This document shows positions 46,215 to 58,305 of a stretch of DNA of 64,000 nucleotides, one piece after another. Positions within the stretch are counted from its first letter, which is position 1. Each line of letters opens with the position of its first letter. The notes below the pieces were generated by a model, which made no database searches, was not told where the DNA came from, and saw only the letters and a list, made by a program, of their open reading frames with translations. This DNA comes from Blumeriella jaapii (taxonomy: Eukaryota > Ascomycota > Leotiomycetes > Helotiales > Drepanopezizaceae): the NCBI GenBank assembly GCA_009599575.1, contig VWND01000017.1, positions 558,001-622,000 of the forward strand. Direction: 5' to 3'. The translations under genes were made by a program, and so were the position numbers.

Positions 46215-47911
46215 TTAGAAAAAAATCTTTTCTATGACCTGCTGATATTTGGGCACTTGCACACCAGCCATGTTTCTTAGGAACTCTTCTTCATCATCAT
46301 CAATCGCTTGTTTCCCACTGAAAATATCCGCATCCTCACTCCGGACAATTCTGGTCTTGTTGCAAAGTTTCCAGGAAGCAAACAAGACGGCGAAGAGGAA
46401 GACACCGAAATAGCACGAAATAAACCCCGACGCATCGAAAGCCCCAGGCCAGAATATGTAAAACCCATTGAACAGTATGATTATAAATACGAATCCAAGA
46501 CAGACGTATGAGACGTAAGGCTGGACACCGAATGGAGTCTGAAAGGGCAGAGAATGGAGACCAACTTGAGCCGCAATGGCTTTCCGAAATTTGATGTATG
46601 TGATGAGAATGATCATGTAAGTGATCAAGATTGACACACTTGTCAAGTTGATGAACCAATTTAGTACTGTATTTGTCGCAAAAGTAGCATTAAGGAAGCT
46701 AAGGCAGGAGATCAGGGATACGACAGCGAGGGCGTTGACGGGTACACCGTTGCTGAGACATTTCTTGAAAATTGCTGGGGCCGTGCCATTGATAGCGAGA
46801 GCATAAAGAGTTCGAGAGGATGAGTAGATGTAAGCGTTGCCACAACTCCAGGCGGATGTAAGGACTATGGCATTGATGAGGTTTGCCACTCCATTTACGC
46901 CGTGGCGTTCAAGTCCGATAACCCAGGGAGAAGTTGCGGATCCAGTAGAGCCATCTTCAAGGGAACGCAGGAGTCTGGGGTCATCAGCCGGACAGATAAT
47001 CCCTAGAGCGAAGGTGCCGAGAATATAGAACAGCCCGAGGCGGAAATAAATCTTCTTCGTGGCTCTTGGCAGAACGACTCTTGGATTCTGAACTTCAGCA
47101 GAGGTCAACATCACAACGTCGGGTCCGCCGCATGCAAAGGCCGCATAAATGAAAACTCGCGCAAATCCCAAGAAACGACCAAGAGCCCCCTTCTCCAGAT
47201 ACTCTCTCATCGGTTGCTCCCAATACCTGAACCCATAGCGGTCATGATTCGGGTTTCCTCCAAGCATAGTGATGAAGGTAGCAGCGATCAGGCTTATCAT
47301 GAGCATGATTTTGAATGAAGCAGTAATGAACTCGATTTCCCCGTAGTATTTGACGGCCACAAGGTTCAACATCAGGGACAAGCCAAGAGTGAGGAGGACA
47401 TAGTACCCGGGGTTTGTTGTGTTGTCCCAAAATTGAATCACAGAGACGGAACCAGTGAAGTCGGCAACAATAAGCATCAAGGTGCCGTACCAATATAGGT
47501 ATCCACCCGCAAATCCTAAGGCAGGGTCGACGTATCTCTCGGCGAATTGAAAAATGGAACCACGGATTGGCAGCCACGTGCACAATTCTGCTGCTGCCAT
47601 AAACAGCGGCCATTGAATGAAGAGGGAGAAGAATGTAAAGGCCAGAAATACGCTGAGTGGGCCTGATCGTGCAAGTGCCGAGCCAATGCAACGAACATAC
47701 CCGTTCCGATCGAGCTTCCAATTGTAATCAACTGAACGTGTCTGTTGTTGAGACCTCGGACAGTCTTTCCAGATCGCTTCTGTGCTTCTTCCGAAATCTC
47801 AGCATATTGGATTTCTCTCCGCGCTTGGAAGTTATGGTCTGATACAATCGCGGGTTCTATAAAAGATTCGGTAATCTTGCCGGTGGAGCCGGTAGAAATG
47901 GTTGCCTCCAT
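46215..47911 (-). pseudogene. Amino-acid permease (APC/YAT family) with one-base frameshift
   Basis: H+-coupled amino-acid permease of the fungal plasma membrane (Gap1/Agp-like, 12 helices). The N-terminus runs from an ATG at 47911 (MEATISTGSTGK), through RGLNNRHVQLITIGSSIGTGMFVAL, and is then out of frame. The next block in the family, SALARSGPLSVFLAFTFF, is present immediately downstream but in another frame, followed by ELCTWLPIRGSIFQFAERYVDPALGFAGGY and the rest of the protein to YQQVIEKIFF. One G missing from a GG run at 47683-47684 explains the break; with it the protein would be 565 residues without any intron. Downstream blocks (GPDVVMLTSAEVQNPR, SSRTLYALAINGTAP) are fully intact, so the lesion is recent or a consensus error. 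Likely part of the same locus as the Zn2Cys6 regulator and amidohydrolase. Confidence 0.85.
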
Positions 47912-50900
47912 TTGCTCGGTTTTTTTTCTTGTTGAAGCTTGTTTCGATAGAGTTAAGGCGTTATCTGTTTTGTACACCCATATCCTAAGGAATATTGTTA
48001 TTACAACTCTCGGATAAAACTTGTAGCGGTGATACGTACCTGAAGCACGATGTCTAATGACCTAGAGGAGGCAGACTCGTACAGATACAGGAGAATATAT
48101 ATCGCACAGTCGCGGATGTGAGCATAGTCGAATCTGTTCAACAGGATCCTCACACCACCCATACCTCATTGATATCAATCTTCATTTCAAACTGACTTTT
48201 TACCCATGTTAGTAAGGAAAGATTTACCTCATCGGAATACTGTAAGAAGCTGGTAGTAAGAACGTGTAACATGTCGTCTGGTAGGAGATCTTTACCATTT
48301 TGTAGTCCTACGTAATGAAAATCCTTTCGCCCTGTCCATATTAAGATTTTAGTTCCACAATAGAACTCCACTGAAGATTATCAAGCTTTCTATGACACAA
48401 CCTTCGTTCCGTCGTACGATCGAAGTTTTTGACGTTCCAATATCAGCTTTTGTGTTTGTTATAGGTTCCACATAATAACCACGAGACCCAAGTCATCAAG
48501 AAACACGTGGGCAAGGAGGAAAACAGGGCGAAATTAAGCGAGAGCTCATACACAACATAGCAGGATTATTGTAATAGGATGCCATGCATTTCGGAAGTAA
48601 GGATACCTCGGATATACCCTTATCATACAGAGTACGGTCAAAACCCGCTTCCTACCTCCTCATGGAAAAAATCTGAGCGTACTTATGCGGCCAGGATTTT
48701 TTCTCGTCCACTTCCCCTCGTTTGCATGATTCAGCCCCGGGACAGAGATTGTAGGTTTCTACGGAGTAAGTACTGTAGGAATCAGTCGCCGACTAGGCAT
48801 GGTGTTGCTCCACATTCATGGTTATACAGCCAAGAGGAAAGAATTCTTGGCCGCACGATTATACTTCAATCACTCACCGCGTGCAAAAACCTTACGCCGT
48901 TTGTTGATTAGCTTCGGCCCGAGCTGCGTAGCTCCTATATCATTTAGATTTTTGCGTAGGCGAGCGCTTGCCTCATACCTATGTAGTTCCACAATCAGAA
49001 GTCTGGACACCCGGGCGAGGGAGACACGGGCGACAGTGCCAAAGAGAGCATTCAAAACACTCTCCATCCTTCCCTCTCCCCCACCTTTCTCGAGCCGGAA
49101 AAAAAAACATTCCACGAGACCAAAACCGATGAGTGCCTGAATCATGGGCTTTAACTTTTGGTGCACTGTAGTGGGTTTTGTATACACAGCTTCCATTGGC
49201 AAGGCCATCCCCGCTGGAGGCGGGGGTGGTCTTGCCCGTGGGGGGGGGGGAATTGCCAATAATTATCTTATTTGGAGAAGTCCTACCGGTTAGACGCATT
49301 AGGATGAAGATTAAAAGCGATAGAGGAAGGCGGCAGATACAAAGACCGCGCTTGCATAATTCGCCGAAGTTCCATATGAGAGACCGTGAGCATACTCCTT
49401 CAATTTATTTTGAGCGCTTATTACGGACCGAGATTATAAGTAACTCATTCATGCATTCTTACATCTCTAGATAATAAGGAAAGTCAGAAGCAAGAAGTAG
49501 CTGATCAAGGAGTCGGATAGTCCGTCACGGAAAAAGGAAGTTCCTAGTGTTTACATAGAGGATTTCTTAGTTCTCAATACTGAACTTTGTGAGACTTTGG
49601 CTTTCTTTTCTTGTACTGTAGGATAGCATGTACTGTACATGTGAACGCTTCTGTTGTTCAACCAATCGACCACAGCCAAGTTACTCGTTTATTAATAACA
49701 ATAGTGATTGTCTGAGAGCTATAGAGCCCGAAACAGTCAATGACCGCTCGAAAAGTCCCATAGCCACGAGAAGCAATATCTTTATACAACCACTTAGTAC
49801 CAACGACTATGGAAGATAAAAGCCATCGAAATCAAACACGAGAAAGCTGTATAGTACTGGAAAGCCATATCATACTATAAACAAGGCTTTAAGCGGAAGC
49901 ATACATAAATCGCAATTCACCTGTAGGCTAAGCGAGAAAAGCGTTATTATAGGCTTTCATCACACTACTGTACAATGCAAGTTTTCTCTTGGGCATCGGT
50001 CTTGGCCTTCGGTACTGGAATTGTTTATCCTATCTATCTGTACTTCATTTCATCTGTGAAACGTGTTGCAATCGACATTGGCTAACCACCCCTGGAATTT
50101 CTTTCTAAATCTGAAGATGCAATACAGTACATCATGTATCTTTAGGCGCATGGATTTTCGTTTGTGCTGCACCTCAGGGGAAACATTGTCTATCCGACTA
50201 TTATCAAGACTATTTTCTGATTATCATAAAGACTATTATTACGACTCTTATCATGACTATCATCACGACTAGTATCACAACTCTTGTCACCACTTTTATC
50301 ACGACTATTATCACAAGTATCATAACTGGCTGTTGAAACAGCCTACAAGAGCTGTGATACGATCAATGGTAGGCCACAGCAGAAATCTCGAGCTTATTTG
50401 GGGAACAAGAGCCTAATGCAAGCCACCATAGCTCTACCAGTGTGCAAACAAAGGCTTCGTACTTTGACAACCTTGATTAAAGTACTCTTAGCGCCACGGG
50501 AAGACTATGTGCTGTAGCAAAATTTTAGACTTTCAAAAGACAAATAGAGTCGACAACTAAAGAAGTCAGGGGTCAAAGGACAAGAGAAAGTGCATATGCG
50601 CCCAGAGGAGTCCGGAAGCGTCCGGAGGCCGGCAATGACGTAGGCACTACCGATTCTATCACACCTGAATCAGTTGTTTGGCCGATCCCGACGGCTGTAG
50701 TCGGTGCAACTGATTGGTTGTGGGTAAGGAAGTCAACACTCGGTTACGGCACGTCTACACTAGAAACCTCACCAGTATTTATCAAAGCCATAGCAAAGTG
50801 TCCGCCGCTTGAAGCTAGGGTTGAACTTGTGGGTCTTGAGATCAGTGATCGCGGAGCACTTTTACGGTGAAGTGTTTGTTATGAAGCTGATCCGGCTGTG

Positions 50901-51453
50901 CACGAAAGCTGGACTCGGAAGACTCGGAATACTCAGTCAGTCCAATAGGCAATTAGCACTTTTCTTTACGCAACACATGAATGAGGACTATAGTACGATA
51001 GGAGCTATAGATAGATGGGGTGTGTGGGGACGAAATGAGTGTACAGTACTTCGTACATACACAGGTTACACCACATGTACGTATGGGGCAAAATTCGAAC
51101 CTTCACACCAACCGGTGGCTCTACATATCAACCGAGTCATTCTAATGGTGTAGTACTCATGTTGGCATTGCTTTAAAGTCTATAAACTGCTCTTGATAGT
51201 TTGTTCGGTCACTTGGCACCCTGGAAACTTCGGACAACCATCAGATATCAGATTTTGACAGTGGGTGAAGAGAAGCGGTAGCTGAACTCTGCGCAAATAT
51301 ATATATTCTCTTGTCTCGACTCCATCTGACAGCAGAAACTCCAACCTACAACTTTGATTGACCGCTCTGGACTTTGAAAACAGAGACAACTTTTCATATT
51401 TGTGACATCACATCGTTGAGAACTCTGAGATTGGATCTTGCTTATTAGTAGCC
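47912..51453. other. Long AT-rich intergenic region
   Basis: 3.5 kb between divergently oriented permease and amidohydrolase genes. Short frames only; a G/C-rich island at about 48890-49260 encodes Pro-rich frames that I do not accept. It includes a 12-base minisatellite at 50196-50327 and TACTGTA motifs at about 48770, 49614, 49636, 49967, 50125 and 51040. Confidence 0.5.
50196..50327. repeat. 12-base degenerate minisatellite
   Basis: About ten or eleven units resembling ATTATCACGACT, with variable bases at positions 1-3 and 7-9. The unit length divides by three, but no frame is open through it beyond the repeat. Confidence 0.85.
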
Positions 51454-52943
51454 ATGGGAGTCATCTTGGCATCTTCGGGGACTCTCTACGTCCATGCCAT
51501 TATAATCACGGTGAACAAAAAACGAGAAATCTACGAGGACGGAGGTATCCTCGTGATGAACGGTATCATCGCAGACATCGGAAGATCGGAGTCTCTACTT
51601 GCTAAGTATCGACATGTTCCGGTCCACGATCTGACCAACCATATTGTCATACCGGGGCTCATTTCGACGCATATGCATATGGTACAGTCTTTATTTCGAG
51701 GAACTGCTGATGACTGTGATCTGGTCACTGTAAGTTGATTTAACTCCCTAGATCTGACAAGTTCTTATGAGATCAGAACGGCGACTAACCGTTTCAGTGG
51801 ATGTGCGACAGAATATGGGTAATGCAAGGCAATGTATCTCCTAAGGAGGCATACGCCGGAGCGCGATTGTCTATAGCTGAGATGCTGTTGGGCGGTACTA
51901 CAACCTTCCTCGAGTCTCTCTGGGCCGAGCGTTACGGTTTTGAGCAGCTTGTGAAGGCAGTCGCAGAATCCGGGATCCGCGGCTGTCTCGGTAAAGTCGT
52001 GATGGACGTCAACCCTGATCAACCTGCGTTCCGGAACCGAATGCACAAGGGACTGGTGGAGGGCCGGGAGACACTCGACAATGCCATCAAAATGTGGAAA
52101 GAATACGACGGCACTGCGGATGGGAGAGTGAACGTTTGGTTTGGAGCAAGAACACCTGGAGGTGTGAGCACGCCCTTCTTGACGAAAATGTGCGCCGAAG
52201 CAAAAGAGAGAAACATCCACATCACAATGCATTGTCTTGAGGAGGAGATGGACAAGGAGGTTTTCAAACAGTTTGATATGTCACCCATGGAGTACTGCGA
52301 CTCAATTGGTCTCTTATCCGATCGCACTGTACTGACCCACATGTGTTGGGTAGAAGGCGAGGATATCAAAAGACTGCAGGAAACAGGAACGCATGTCGCT
52401 CACTGTCCGGCTTCAAACATGAAGCTCGGATCTGGCGTTTGCCCTGTACCCGATCTGTTGAAAGAAGGTGTCAATGTTGGCCTCGGATGCGATGGAGCGC
52501 CGTGCAACAACATGCTCGATATGTTCCAAGAGATGAGGCTGGCTGCCATGATTCAGAAAGGAACCACCAGAAATCCTAAGGTTCTATCTGCCGAAGAAGC
52601 ACTAGAGATGGCGACAATCAACGGCGCTAAAGCTCTTGGGCTCGATGGTCCTGGTGGAATTGGTAGCTTGGAGATTGGAAAAAAGGCTGATTTTGTAGCC
52701 ATTAAGTTGAAGAGGGCACACCAAGTACCCAACTACGACCCAGTGGCTACCGTAGTCTATGCTACGAACGCAGGCGATGTAAGCCTCGTTGTTGTGGATG
52801 GAAAGGTGGTCGTGGAGGACGGTGTTTTGAGAACAATGGATGAGACAATGGTGATGCAAGAAGCTATCGCAGCTGGAAAAAGGGTAATCAAAAGATCGAG
52901 GCTGGAAAAGGCAATTGTACCCAAGTGGTCCATTCTGCGTTGA
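51454..52943 (+). CDS. Metal-dependent amidohydrolase / deaminase (SsnA, TrzN, SAH-deaminase-like group)
   Basis: Cytosolic TIM-barrel hydrolase of the amidohydrolase superfamily, which deaminates or hydrolyses nitrogen heterocycles (cytosine, guanine, methylthioadenosine/SAH, triazines); the substrate is not readable. Exons 51454-51729 and 51798-52943 (68-base intron, GTAAGT, CTAAC branch) give 473 residues. Metal ligands: His73 and His75 in STHMHMV, His237 in TMHCLEEE, His273 in THMCWVEGED and Asp324 in GCDGAPCNN. Glu240 next to His237 is the usual catalytic Glu. The C-terminal beta-sandwich block GSLEIGKKADFVAI and VVDGKVVVEDGVL is typical. All key residues are present and the frame is intact, unlike the permease and dehydrogenase nearby, so the enzyme may still be used. 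No signal peptide. Confidence 0.92.
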
Positions 52944-54076
52944 GAAGAATCAGATGTTTGGAGTATACAGTATGCAAACAGATTTTAGTGCGATAATGTC
53001 CCACATACAAAGGGTTAGTTTTGTCCGTAAATGGTATGCTTGATCACTTGGAGAAGCGCTACCTCAACAAAGTTCGTTTTCAGACTTCTTCTTCAACCGA
53101 GGGACTGCGGAGGATCATGAGAAGCTGTACAAACTATAGGCATAACATCATGAATAGCAATAGTCGAATCTGTCTGACCAAATAAAACGTTGACGTTAAG
53201 CGAAAAGCAAGCTTGCAACGCTGAAGTTCTTAAACTTTCCAAACGATACGAAGACGTACAGTACTGAGTAGTAGATGCACATACGAAGTACAAAGTTTAT
53301 ACGTATCAAAAAAGTTAAAACCATAATGAAGAAAAAAGCTTTTCCAATACGAACAATGTGGGTTTTCAAATCCGCGGTATCGCGGTTTTGTTTTTATTAG
53401 TATTCCAAAACCCATTTGACAATCGAGTCAAACCGCAGTCTTATTTATACATATATATGATAGAATTAATGCATCGGTATGCCGCTATTGCTGCGTTTAT
53501 AGAAACAACACGAACACTTATCTTTTATTGTTTAACTTATCGACATACGCTAGTTCTCCGATCGGTGATAGCTGCGCGAAGTTTTTTGCCTGGCTCTCGT
53601 ATCCTTTTCGTATTTTCCACTTTTTTTTTTAAACGCAACTGTTTTAAACTTTTCATTAGTCGCACCGTTAAAGCAAATCGCAATCCAAGTTTGATCGTAC
53701 GAAGGAAAAAAAAGCTTTGAATCGGCGATGAGTGATCTTCCCCGAGGCCGCTTCGTGTCGACTGCTTAATTTTGGCTTTGCAACGAAGCTCTTGAGGAGC
53801 GGCTAATCAACGGAAAGGACCCCTGCGCAGCCGGCATGAAAAGCATCATCTGCACAAGAATCCACCTATCAAATGTAAAGCGAACATTGTGGCCGACAGC
53901 TAGCTAATAGAGAGTTTGCAGCAGAACGCTCGAAGAAGTTCGAAAGTTGACGCTTTTGACTGCATACCATCTTTAAATGACACAACCCACTGATAGCAGT
54001 CTAGTTCCGCCGAAGAACTGCATGGGTATTTCGTTTCGTCGTGTACTGTGTACTCCCGTCTGCCATCTAAAGTGCA
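52944..54076. other. AT-rich intergenic, convergent 3' ends
   Basis: 1.1 kb. A hydrophobic plus-strand frame at about 53358-53720 is AT-driven and not accepted. TACAGTA motifs lie at about 52965 and 53258. Confidence 0.5.
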
Positions 54077-55450
54077 TTACTCGTTCACTTTCAACTTCTG
54101 TAAAGTCTCCTCGGCACTTGCACCTCCTACAGCAACTGCTTCCGCTCCGGGCCCTTCTACATGCCCATCTGGCTGCGCCACGACGCCAGCTTTCTTCGCA
54201 GCGGCGGCGGCGGCTCGCTTGGCTGGATCACCCTTGTCTCTGACTTTCTTGACTTTTACGGCTGCCTTTTCGGGTGGGTAGGCCTTCAGTTGAATTTCTT
54301 GCCATTCTTCGGATGCTTGGTACTCGGCGACGATTGGGGCTAGGAGGGTGTTCAGGTGGGTGGTAAGGGCGGCTTTAAGGAGTTGGGGGGTGAGCTGTGA
54401 AGATTAGCTTTGATGATGAGAGATAATTGGAATGTGCAGATGTCGGTGGGTGACATTGACATATATCAATTCTTCACGGCAACCTGACGTTGCCCATAAA
54501 AAGGATTAGGGAGGACCTACAATATCGGCAGCGAAGTCTTCTTTTAACTTGTCCATCGACGTGTAGAGAAGTGGCTCGGCATCTCGTCTCTCAACTGTCA
54601 ATGTCGGATTGGGGTCTTTTAGTGCTAGTGCCCGGAAGATGACATGCTCCACGAACGCAATGACTCCATTGCCCTCGGACACCTTTGGCACGCACTTCGC
54701 CTTTTTCAACTTCTTCTCCACAGCCGCCGGGTCATCCAACAGGTCGATTTTCGAGTCCGGGTCACTCGCACTCATCTTGGCGGCCTCGCCCAGACCCGGA
54801 ACCATCGAGTTCATTAAGTGTGCCCGTACGCCGTAGCCAATCTTCGGCAGATTTTCCATAGCAAAGGTGAATATCTTCCGCTGATCGACACCACCGAACT
54901 GCGCGTCGACATCCAGGTACACCTCGTCCAGCGCCTGCATAAGTGGGTAGATCAAGCCTCCAAGCGTCGGGTCGTCCGTCTGCTTCACAACCTCCGCTCC
55001 CGCCTTCTGCGCAACATTGACGCGTGTTATTCCCTCCAGCTTGAATCGATCCATGGTATATTCCTTGTTCAGCTGATAAGAACTTCCGAGCACGAACTCC
55101 AAGCGTGCAATGTCGACGCCCACGGCTCTCAGCAGCGCCTTGATGACCCTCTCGTAGTACTTGGCTCGGTGTTCGACGAGCTCGAGCGGCGCCTTCATGT
55201 TGTCTAGGTAGCCGTGAATGTCTGCGAGAAGCACCTTTACGTGACATCCTGCTCGGAGAAGCTCTGCGATCTTCATACATGGCACGAAGTAGCCGCAATG
55301 GGGACGACCAGTTGTTGCAGTGCCCCAGTAGACTTTGAGGGGGCGTTTCTCTTCCAGAACGATCTTGTCGATGATTTCGGGGTTCAGAACCTCGGCCAGG
55401 TTAGCCTTGATCATTGCCACCGACTCTTCTGGCGACATTGTAGGGGCCAT
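54077..55450 (-). CDS. TYS1: Cytosolic tyrosyl-tRNA synthetase
   Basis: Class I aminoacyl-tRNA synthetase that charges tRNA-Tyr. Exons 54521-55450 and 54077-54394 (126-base intron, GTAGGT to TTCACAG) give 415 residues, close to yeast Tys1 (394). The HIGH-like motif is PHCGYF (His51), with GTATTGRPHCG before it. Tyr-binding region: FVLGSSYQLNKEYTMD and QALDEVYLDVDAQFGGVDQRKIF. The KMSKS-like motif is AAKMSASDPDSKIDLLDD, the eukaryotic form. Exon 2 encodes LTPQLLKAALTTHLN and a C-terminal Lys/Ala-rich tail (KVKKVRDKGDPAKRAAAAAAKK) that resembles the tRNA-binding tail of fungal enzymes. The start MAPTMSPEE at 55450 was chosen as the first true ATG. Confidence 0.95.
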
Positions 55451-57242
55451 GGTGGGTGATGATGTTCTGGGGAGAGTGAGCTTTTGACTCGTACAGATGT
55501 ACACAGTGTAGATTTGAAGCCACTGGTGTGGGGTCGTGGAGGGGCAGTCACGTGATTAGAGTCATGATCTATGATCGCCACAGTCGTTAATCTTGGTCTC
55601 GAGTACATTTAACATCTGACTCGAAATTTGTTGGCTTCATTGTTCCTCTCTAGACAGTATGATTCCTGATGCCGGCAGGAACTGACACCCAGGAACTGGG
55701 TGTATTCGCTTCCCCGAGTGTTTTGTTATTTTGGCTGACTTCCTAGGTTGATATTGGAATTTCTGACAGAAACACCCAAGAAAACTGAAGGTGACTCTAC
55801 CATACCCTGATTAGAAAATTCCCAAATCGTCCAATGGACCTACAATTCGGGTACAAGACTATGGGGTAACACAAATTCTTTAAGAATTCGAATAATAGTA
55901 AGCCCAAGGGCTAAGAGAGTAATATACTCCGAATAAGTAGCAAACCGCGTGATATGGATTGGGGATTCAGGCGTTATGATACAGACAGAAGATATCACGG
56001 GACGGAACCTTTATACGTGAGGCATCTGATTTGCTGTTACAGAAGGGGGTGTAAAAAGCGTTCTGGAGATGTTTACCTTTGAACACTGCTCGCTTTACGT
56101 TTGAGGTTTGACTGCCCATTTAATTGCCCCCATTCCGTCGACTTGTATCATGAGGTCTGTCGCACCATCGGTCTCCTGGGTAAGTATCGTTCCTTACATG
56201 TTTCCTGCCTTTAACACAGGTACGTATGGTAGGTCACAATCACGACAGTGGAATTCTGAGCAAGATTCGATTCACACTTTATCAATGTTAACACACACCC
56301 TGACGTACAGAATCACCTATAATAAAACAATCCACTTCCGCGCTAGATCAAGTGTGCGGCCCGCGGACATCGAAAGGACTTCAAATTAAGCGCCTGAGGG
56401 CGGCTCATTGGAGTTGTGCTGTGCTGTTTTTTTTTCCTCCTCTTCCTCTTGGTTTTGTGTGTGTATGGGAAAAGTAAGAGGTCGGAACATTTTCAAAAAC
56501 CCAAGGTCTAGATTACGAAGTGACTCGTAGTATTTAATTATCTAGATGGATACCGTTCCTTGATACATAAATGCTCACAGTACTGTAGGGCATTCGAGGT
56601 CCGAAGTTCGATATTCGTGAACGTTGGTACAAAATGGCTACTGGCCTCTTAATACCACATAGAGTCCGGTAGCCAGTCTCAATGTATATTCATACCCACC
56701 CTATGGTGTTATTAAACCTGGCACATTTCAAAGTTGGCAGAAAATCACTCTACTAGCACAGGCAGTTGGAAAGTTTTAGCGTTCTATCAACATGGGAGGT
56801 GGATAGCTTTTGAATCAATGCTAACAGTGATTTTGAATTGAAGAAAGTTGAAAATAAAAGCCTGTTAGTGACTTTGGAAGCCGGCCTATTAAAAAAGATG
56901 TTTGGGGGGACAATGGCTACTCGGCCTTAAATATCTCGCTTACGGTCTGCAGAAAATGGAAGGAGGGACTGCTGAGTGATTAGGGACGACAACGAAAAGA
57001 CGACAGCTGGGCCGATGATGTATTTTACTGTAGATATATATAAACCTCTCGGGATTGGACTTCCACTAAGGCCGGGTTGAGGAATGTAAAAGCTGGCTTT
57101 GGAATTTATCCGGATTCTCATGCTTTACTACACTTGTAGCGTCAACCCGGAAATCGTTCCGGTCGTACTCATATGATACGAAGATAGCAAAGAGTAAATC
57201 TTGTATTTGTACAGAGACACTATCTCACACCCCAGCCGTTCA
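55451..57242. other. Intergenic, AT-rich
   Basis: 1.8 kb upstream of TyrRS and downstream of the MICOS gene. Short frames only. TACTGTA motifs lie at about 56580 and 57024. Nothing supported. Confidence 0.5.
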
Positions 57243-58078
57243 TCATCTTCCCTTCTTGACCCAATCCTCGACAGCCCCACGACCCGAAGAGACCTTCTCA
57301 TCTACAATATCAACGGCCTGCTTGGTATGAATCCTTGCCATCCGCCACGCCTTCTCGATTCCCTCCCTCGTCCTGAGATGTCCATCCGCAACAGCCGGGA
57401 ACCTCTGCTCATACTTCCACAGCAAGTCCGAGACATTCCTCATCGTGACCGGGAGGACAACCCAGCCGGCGCCAATTCCAACAGCCAAGGGCACAGTAGC
57501 CCTAAGAAGAATGTTGCGGTTACGGGACACGATACTACCGGTCATGGCCGCTACCAGCACGTAAAGGGTCCCGGGCAAAAGCTTCTCCCCCGACTGTGGG
57601 CTGGGCGCAAGCGAAGCCACGGTGCTGGTGAAGCTGTCTTCCAGATCGAGCGCCGAATCCATCAGCTGGTTGATCTTGTTCTCTGCGGCAACGGCATGGC
57701 CGTAAAGAGCCATTCTGGTCTTTCCGATTTGGACTGCTAGACGGTCTGTCGGTGTTGGGCCGCTGGCCTTTTCGGGAGCCGGGGTGCTCTTCTCGGATGA
57801 AGGAATGGAGGACGTTGCGGGCGCGGTAGGAATCTCGTAGTCATCGTAGATGGGTTTCCGGGACTGCGATTTCAATTAGATTATGACTTCGAGCGCGGGA
57901 ATTGATGCGTACGCTGAGCTCTTCCGGACTTTCTGCGTGCAGCGCCGTCTTGGGGAGAAGAGCCAGCCCAGTAATTGCAGCCACGGTAGCTACAGGCGCA
58001 GTGCGCTACTTTTGTTAGTAGGATCTAAATGTGAGGGCATTCTATCCATACCTGCCGCAACAGTATTCTTGAAGCCAT
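57243..58078 (-). CDS. MICOS complex subunit MIC26/MIC27-like (apolipoprotein O family)
   Basis: Inner-membrane protein of mitochondrial cristae junctions. Exons 58052-58078, 57913-58005 and 57243-57863 (introns 46 and 49 bases) give 246 residues. Exon 1 encodes only MASRILLRQ; with exon 2 (RTAPVATVAAITGLALLPKTALHAES) it forms a basic, hydrophobic N-terminus that fits mitochondrial import. A linker with KPIYDDYEIPTAP follows. The ApoO-like domain contains TDRLAVQIGKTRMALYGH and INQLMDSALDLEDSF, and two hydrophobic helices: LPGTLYVLVAAMTGSIVSRNR and LLRATVPLAVGIGAGWVVLP. A C-terminal amphipathic helix ends in VEDWVKKGR. The very short first exon is supported by donor, branch and acceptor in the right order, but it needs RNA evidence. 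Divergent from OCT1. Confidence 0.87.
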
Positions 58079-58305
58079 CTCTCAATTGGCGACGACGTGG
58101 ACGTTCAATTGCGAGTTGAAGCCAGGGAATGAAGTTGGAGGCGGAAGGCCAACCCAGTCGTGAGGATTTTGTGCAACCATGCACAACTGGTGGATACAGG
58201 CATGCATGTCAGTTCCACTGCCTTGCCGCGAGGCTATCAACTGTCCGATCTGTTACAACCTTCAACCTTGACCTTCATACATTGTTTGTTTCTTCCGCCA
58301 GACTC
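58079..58305. promoter_or_regulatory. Shared divergent promoter (MIC26/27-like and OCT1)
   Basis: Only about 227 bases separate the start codons of two nuclear genes for mitochondrial proteins read in opposite directions, so the core promoters must overlap or share elements. I see no named site that I would defend. Confidence 0.55.

Noticed and set aside
48870..49260. Pro-rich frame in a G/C island
   Set aside because: Frames on both strands are equally open and low-complexity; no conserved motif.
53358..53720. Hydrophobic AT-rich open frame
   Set aside because: Composition-driven; no Met with context, no family, basic random-looking end.
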